From positions 5,395,748 through 5,459,747 of the forward strand of contig NZ_CP139715.1 in assembly GCF_034377285.1 (NCBI RefSeq): DNA of 64,000 nt, given 5' to 3'. How positions within the stretch are numbered: the stretch's first letter is position 1; the number at the start of each line of letters is the position of its first letter. The translations under genes and the position numbers were made by a program. Below, piece after piece: positions 63,691-64,000 of the stretch. Origin of the DNA: Thalassobaculum sp. OXR-137. GTDB taxonomy: Bacteria; Pseudomonadota; Alphaproteobacteria; Thalassobaculales; Thalassobaculaceae. The notes beneath the pieces are model-generated. The model was given only the letters and a program-made list of their open reading frames with translations. It ran no database searches and had not been told where the DNA came from.

Positions 63691-64000
63691 TATCGTGCTC
63701 CGCCGATAAGTGCTTTAAGATTATCCCAGGTCCATTTGTAAAGTTTATCTGTGGAAAAGGCGGCGGCCGGCTTAATGCAGGGCTTTTCCGCATAGCCAAC
63801 CAGAAGGAAATAGGGAATTTTTTCCTCTTGAGCGATTTTGAGTTCGGCAGATACACCGGTTGCCGTATTGGTGTGTTCGCCGCAAATTACAATGACTACA
63901 TCAACAGCGCGGATTCTGGACCGCGCTTTCTCTTTCCAGTTTCCGTCGATATGTTCTTTTATAGACCAATCTGCTAACTTGAAGGGACTATCGGCGTGTT
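63690..64000 (-). CDS. TIR-like (MTH538/ThsB-type) protein, C-terminal part (5' end outside window)
   Basis: The last 103 residues are visible, frame open to the window edge. Blocks: DSPFKLADWSIKEHIDGNWKEKARSRIRAVDVVIVICGEHTNTATGVSAELKIAQEEKIPYFLLVGY, matching the TIR-like family DUF1863/MTH538 used by Thoeris ThsB, with the likely catalytic Glu in GVSAELKIA. The tail KLYKWTWDNLKALIGGAR is also typical. Its stop codon shares a base with the caspase ATG. Confidence 0.8.
   Translation of the reverse strand, partial: HADSPFKLADWSIKEHIDGNWKEKARSRIRAVDVVIVICGEHTNTATGVSAELKIAQEEKIPYFLLVGYAEKPCIKPAAAFSTDKLYKWTWDNLKALIGGAR

Noticed and set aside
1..64000. CRISPR arrays, rRNA operons, a retron or toxin-antitoxin pairs beyond those listed
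   Set aside because: I saw no regularly spaced repeats, no rRNA signatures and no reverse transcriptase motif anywhere in the window.

Overview
The window is high-GC chromosomal DNA from an alphaproteobacterium, most likely a Rhodospirillales-type organism. Three things point there: rluD next to rpoH; the block murA, DUF2948, hisG, hisD, UPF0262, low-molecular-weight phosphatase, infA, maf, RNase E/G, yacG and tRNA-Phe; and a short HisG paired with a separate HisZ. This rests on gene order and protein families read by eye, not on a database search.

1-40.4 kb is core genome. It begins inside an acyl-CoA dehydrogenase gene, followed by a 3-hydroxyacyl-CoA dehydrogenase, hisZ, purA, a protein-kinase-like protein without the catalytic Asp, a membrane protein, rpoH (minus), rluD (minus) and a DUF6476-like gene. 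Next come a 1735-residue DUF4347/Ig-like/RTX protein, serA and serC, a chemoreceptor, a peptide-type ABC importer (binding protein, two permeases, fused double ATPase), a 57-residue YqaE/Pmp3 protein coupled to an MscS channel, exoD, tRNA-Phe, a TPR oxygenase/TPR methyltransferase pair, and the long minus-strand housekeeping cluster, which a plus-strand DUF4326 gene interrupts.

From tRNA-Thr(GGT) at 40.6 kb the sequence changes character: lower GC, mostly unrecognised genes, mobile functions and defence genes. A large serine recombinase abuts the tRNA, and its reading frame runs through the tRNA on the opposite strand. Beyond it lie small genes, a VirD4/TraG-like coupling protein, small membrane proteins, a gene split by an in-frame stop, a small resolvase, and an intact IS21-family element (54051-56391) with a 5-bp target duplication. 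No relaxase or complete type IV secretion system is visible, so this looks like a mobilisable or decayed integrative element whose far end lies outside the window.

The island is a defence cluster: a Septu-like ATPase/HNH pair (50.6-53.2 kb), a Fic protein overlapping an unknown membrane protein (56.5-59.4 kb), a membrane-anchored DUF4041/GIY-YIG nuclease resembling SNIPE (59.4-60.9 kb), an AbiTii-type protein (61.1-62.0 kb), and at the edge a translationally coupled operon TIR-like - caspase-like protease - TIR (62.2 to beyond 64 kb). That operon resembles type IV Thoeris but carries two TIR-type proteins, and it is the most interesting part of the window.
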